Of a stretch of 14,394 bases of DNA, positions 14,266 to 14,394 are shown piece by piece (position 1 is the stretch's first letter; each line of letters opens with the position of its first letter). The DNA lies in assembly GCA_946480715.1 (NCBI GenBank), contig CAMLKK010000054.1:1-14394 (forward strand). The letters are read 5' to 3'. Both the position numbers and the translations under genes were made by a program. Source of the stretch: an uncultured Bacteriovorax sp. (GTDB lineage: Bacteria > Bdellovibrionota > Bacteriovoracia > Bacteriovoracales > Bacteriovoracaceae). Under the pieces are notes generated by a model. The model had not been told where the DNA came from, did not search any database, and was given only the letters and a program-made list of their open reading frames with translations.

Positions 14266-14317
14266 GCCCCATCTGCTTTTTAGATCGAAGCCAGCCAAAT
14301 ATTGGCCTTGGGGTTTA
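14263..14317. other. Folded sequence after the ORF6N gene
   Basis: TAAGCCCCA (14263-14271, including the ORF6N stop codon) can pair with TGGGGTTTA (14309-14317) through one G-T pair. An inner hairpin GCCAA/TTGGC (14294-14298 and 14302-14306) lies in between. No T-tract follows, so it is not a convincing intrinsic terminator, but it could shape the 3' end of the ORF6N message. Confidence 0.35.
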
Positions 14318-14365
14318 GGCCTTTAGGTGTTACATCTCCCGAAAATAAAATTTGTGAGGAAAACC

Positions 14366-14394
14366 ATGAAAGCGATCATTCTTCTTTTAACTTT
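14366..14394 (+). CDS. Start of an exported protein (partial, cut by window edge)
   Basis: ATG 14366 has a good ribosome binding site (GAGGA at 14356-14360, 5 bases upstream). The nine visible codons read MKAIILLLT, the beginning of a signal peptide or membrane segment. The rest lies outside the window, so nothing can be said of its function. Confidence 0.6.

Noticed and set aside
14263..14340. An integron attC-like recombination site after the ORF6N gene.
   Set aside because: The region folds, but I could not find the paired RYYYAAC/GTTRRRY boxes, and no integrase or cassette array is present.
1..14394. A CRISPR array, rRNA gene or insertion sequence.
   Set aside because: I saw no regularly spaced repeats, no rRNA sequence and no transposase frame on either strand.

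Overview
The window looks like a low-to-moderate GC Gram-negative chromosome. It carries exported proteins with short MKK/MKT signal peptides, an O-antigen ligase/polymerase-like membrane protein and a periplasmic L,D-transpeptidase-like enzyme. The mix of peptidoglycan-active enzymes, ORF6N genes and tRNAs would fit a Bdellovibrionota (Bacteriovorax/Peredibacter-like) genome. That placement is only an impression, because no phylogenetic marker is present.

Layout. Positions 1-5582 (minus strand) hold one compact, translationally overlapping operon: xdhA (2Fe-2S/FAD subunit), xdhB (molybdopterin subunit), xdhC (cofactor insertion chaperone) and a PAS-PAS sensor histidine kinase that runs off the left edge. 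The operon promoter lies in a 109-bp divergent region, next to a perfect 12-bp palindrome. Divergently, 5692-6225 encodes a secreted YkuD-type L,D-transpeptidase, followed by a small secreted protein of unknown function (6316-6723). Convergent to these is mtaB (6726-8039, minus), the tRNA ms2t6A37 methylthiotransferase, with an unusual 10-bp perfect hairpin inside its 3' end. A consensus sigma70 promoter (8126-8154) drives tRNA-Lys(UUU) and tRNA-Glu(UUC), closed by a textbook intrinsic terminator (8377-8408).

Just past the tRNA terminator begins a very AT-rich accessory stretch (8409-10510). It holds a HEPN (HI0074/HepT-like) gene whose active-site Arg is replaced by Ser, and a GTGA-overlapping gene that fuses a complete MNT nucleotidyltransferase (antitoxin-type) domain to a Cys/His module and a lytic transglycosylase (SLT) domain. 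An ATGA-overlapping gene for a small exported four-cysteine protein follows, then a wrecked ORF6N gene. The first three genes form one coupled unit and are the best candidate for an undescribed system: a HEPN/MNT module merged with a peptidoglycan-hydrolase/partner (possibly effector/immunity) pair. Decay by fusion is the main alternative.

The right part returns to less AT-rich sequence. A membrane-anchored 643-residue protein of unknown function is stop/start-coupled (TAGTG) to a Wzy/WaaL-like polytopic membrane protein. Next comes an intact ORF6N gene (13741-14265) with a 29-bp near-perfect palindrome inside its coding sequence, and then the first codons of another exported protein at the right edge.
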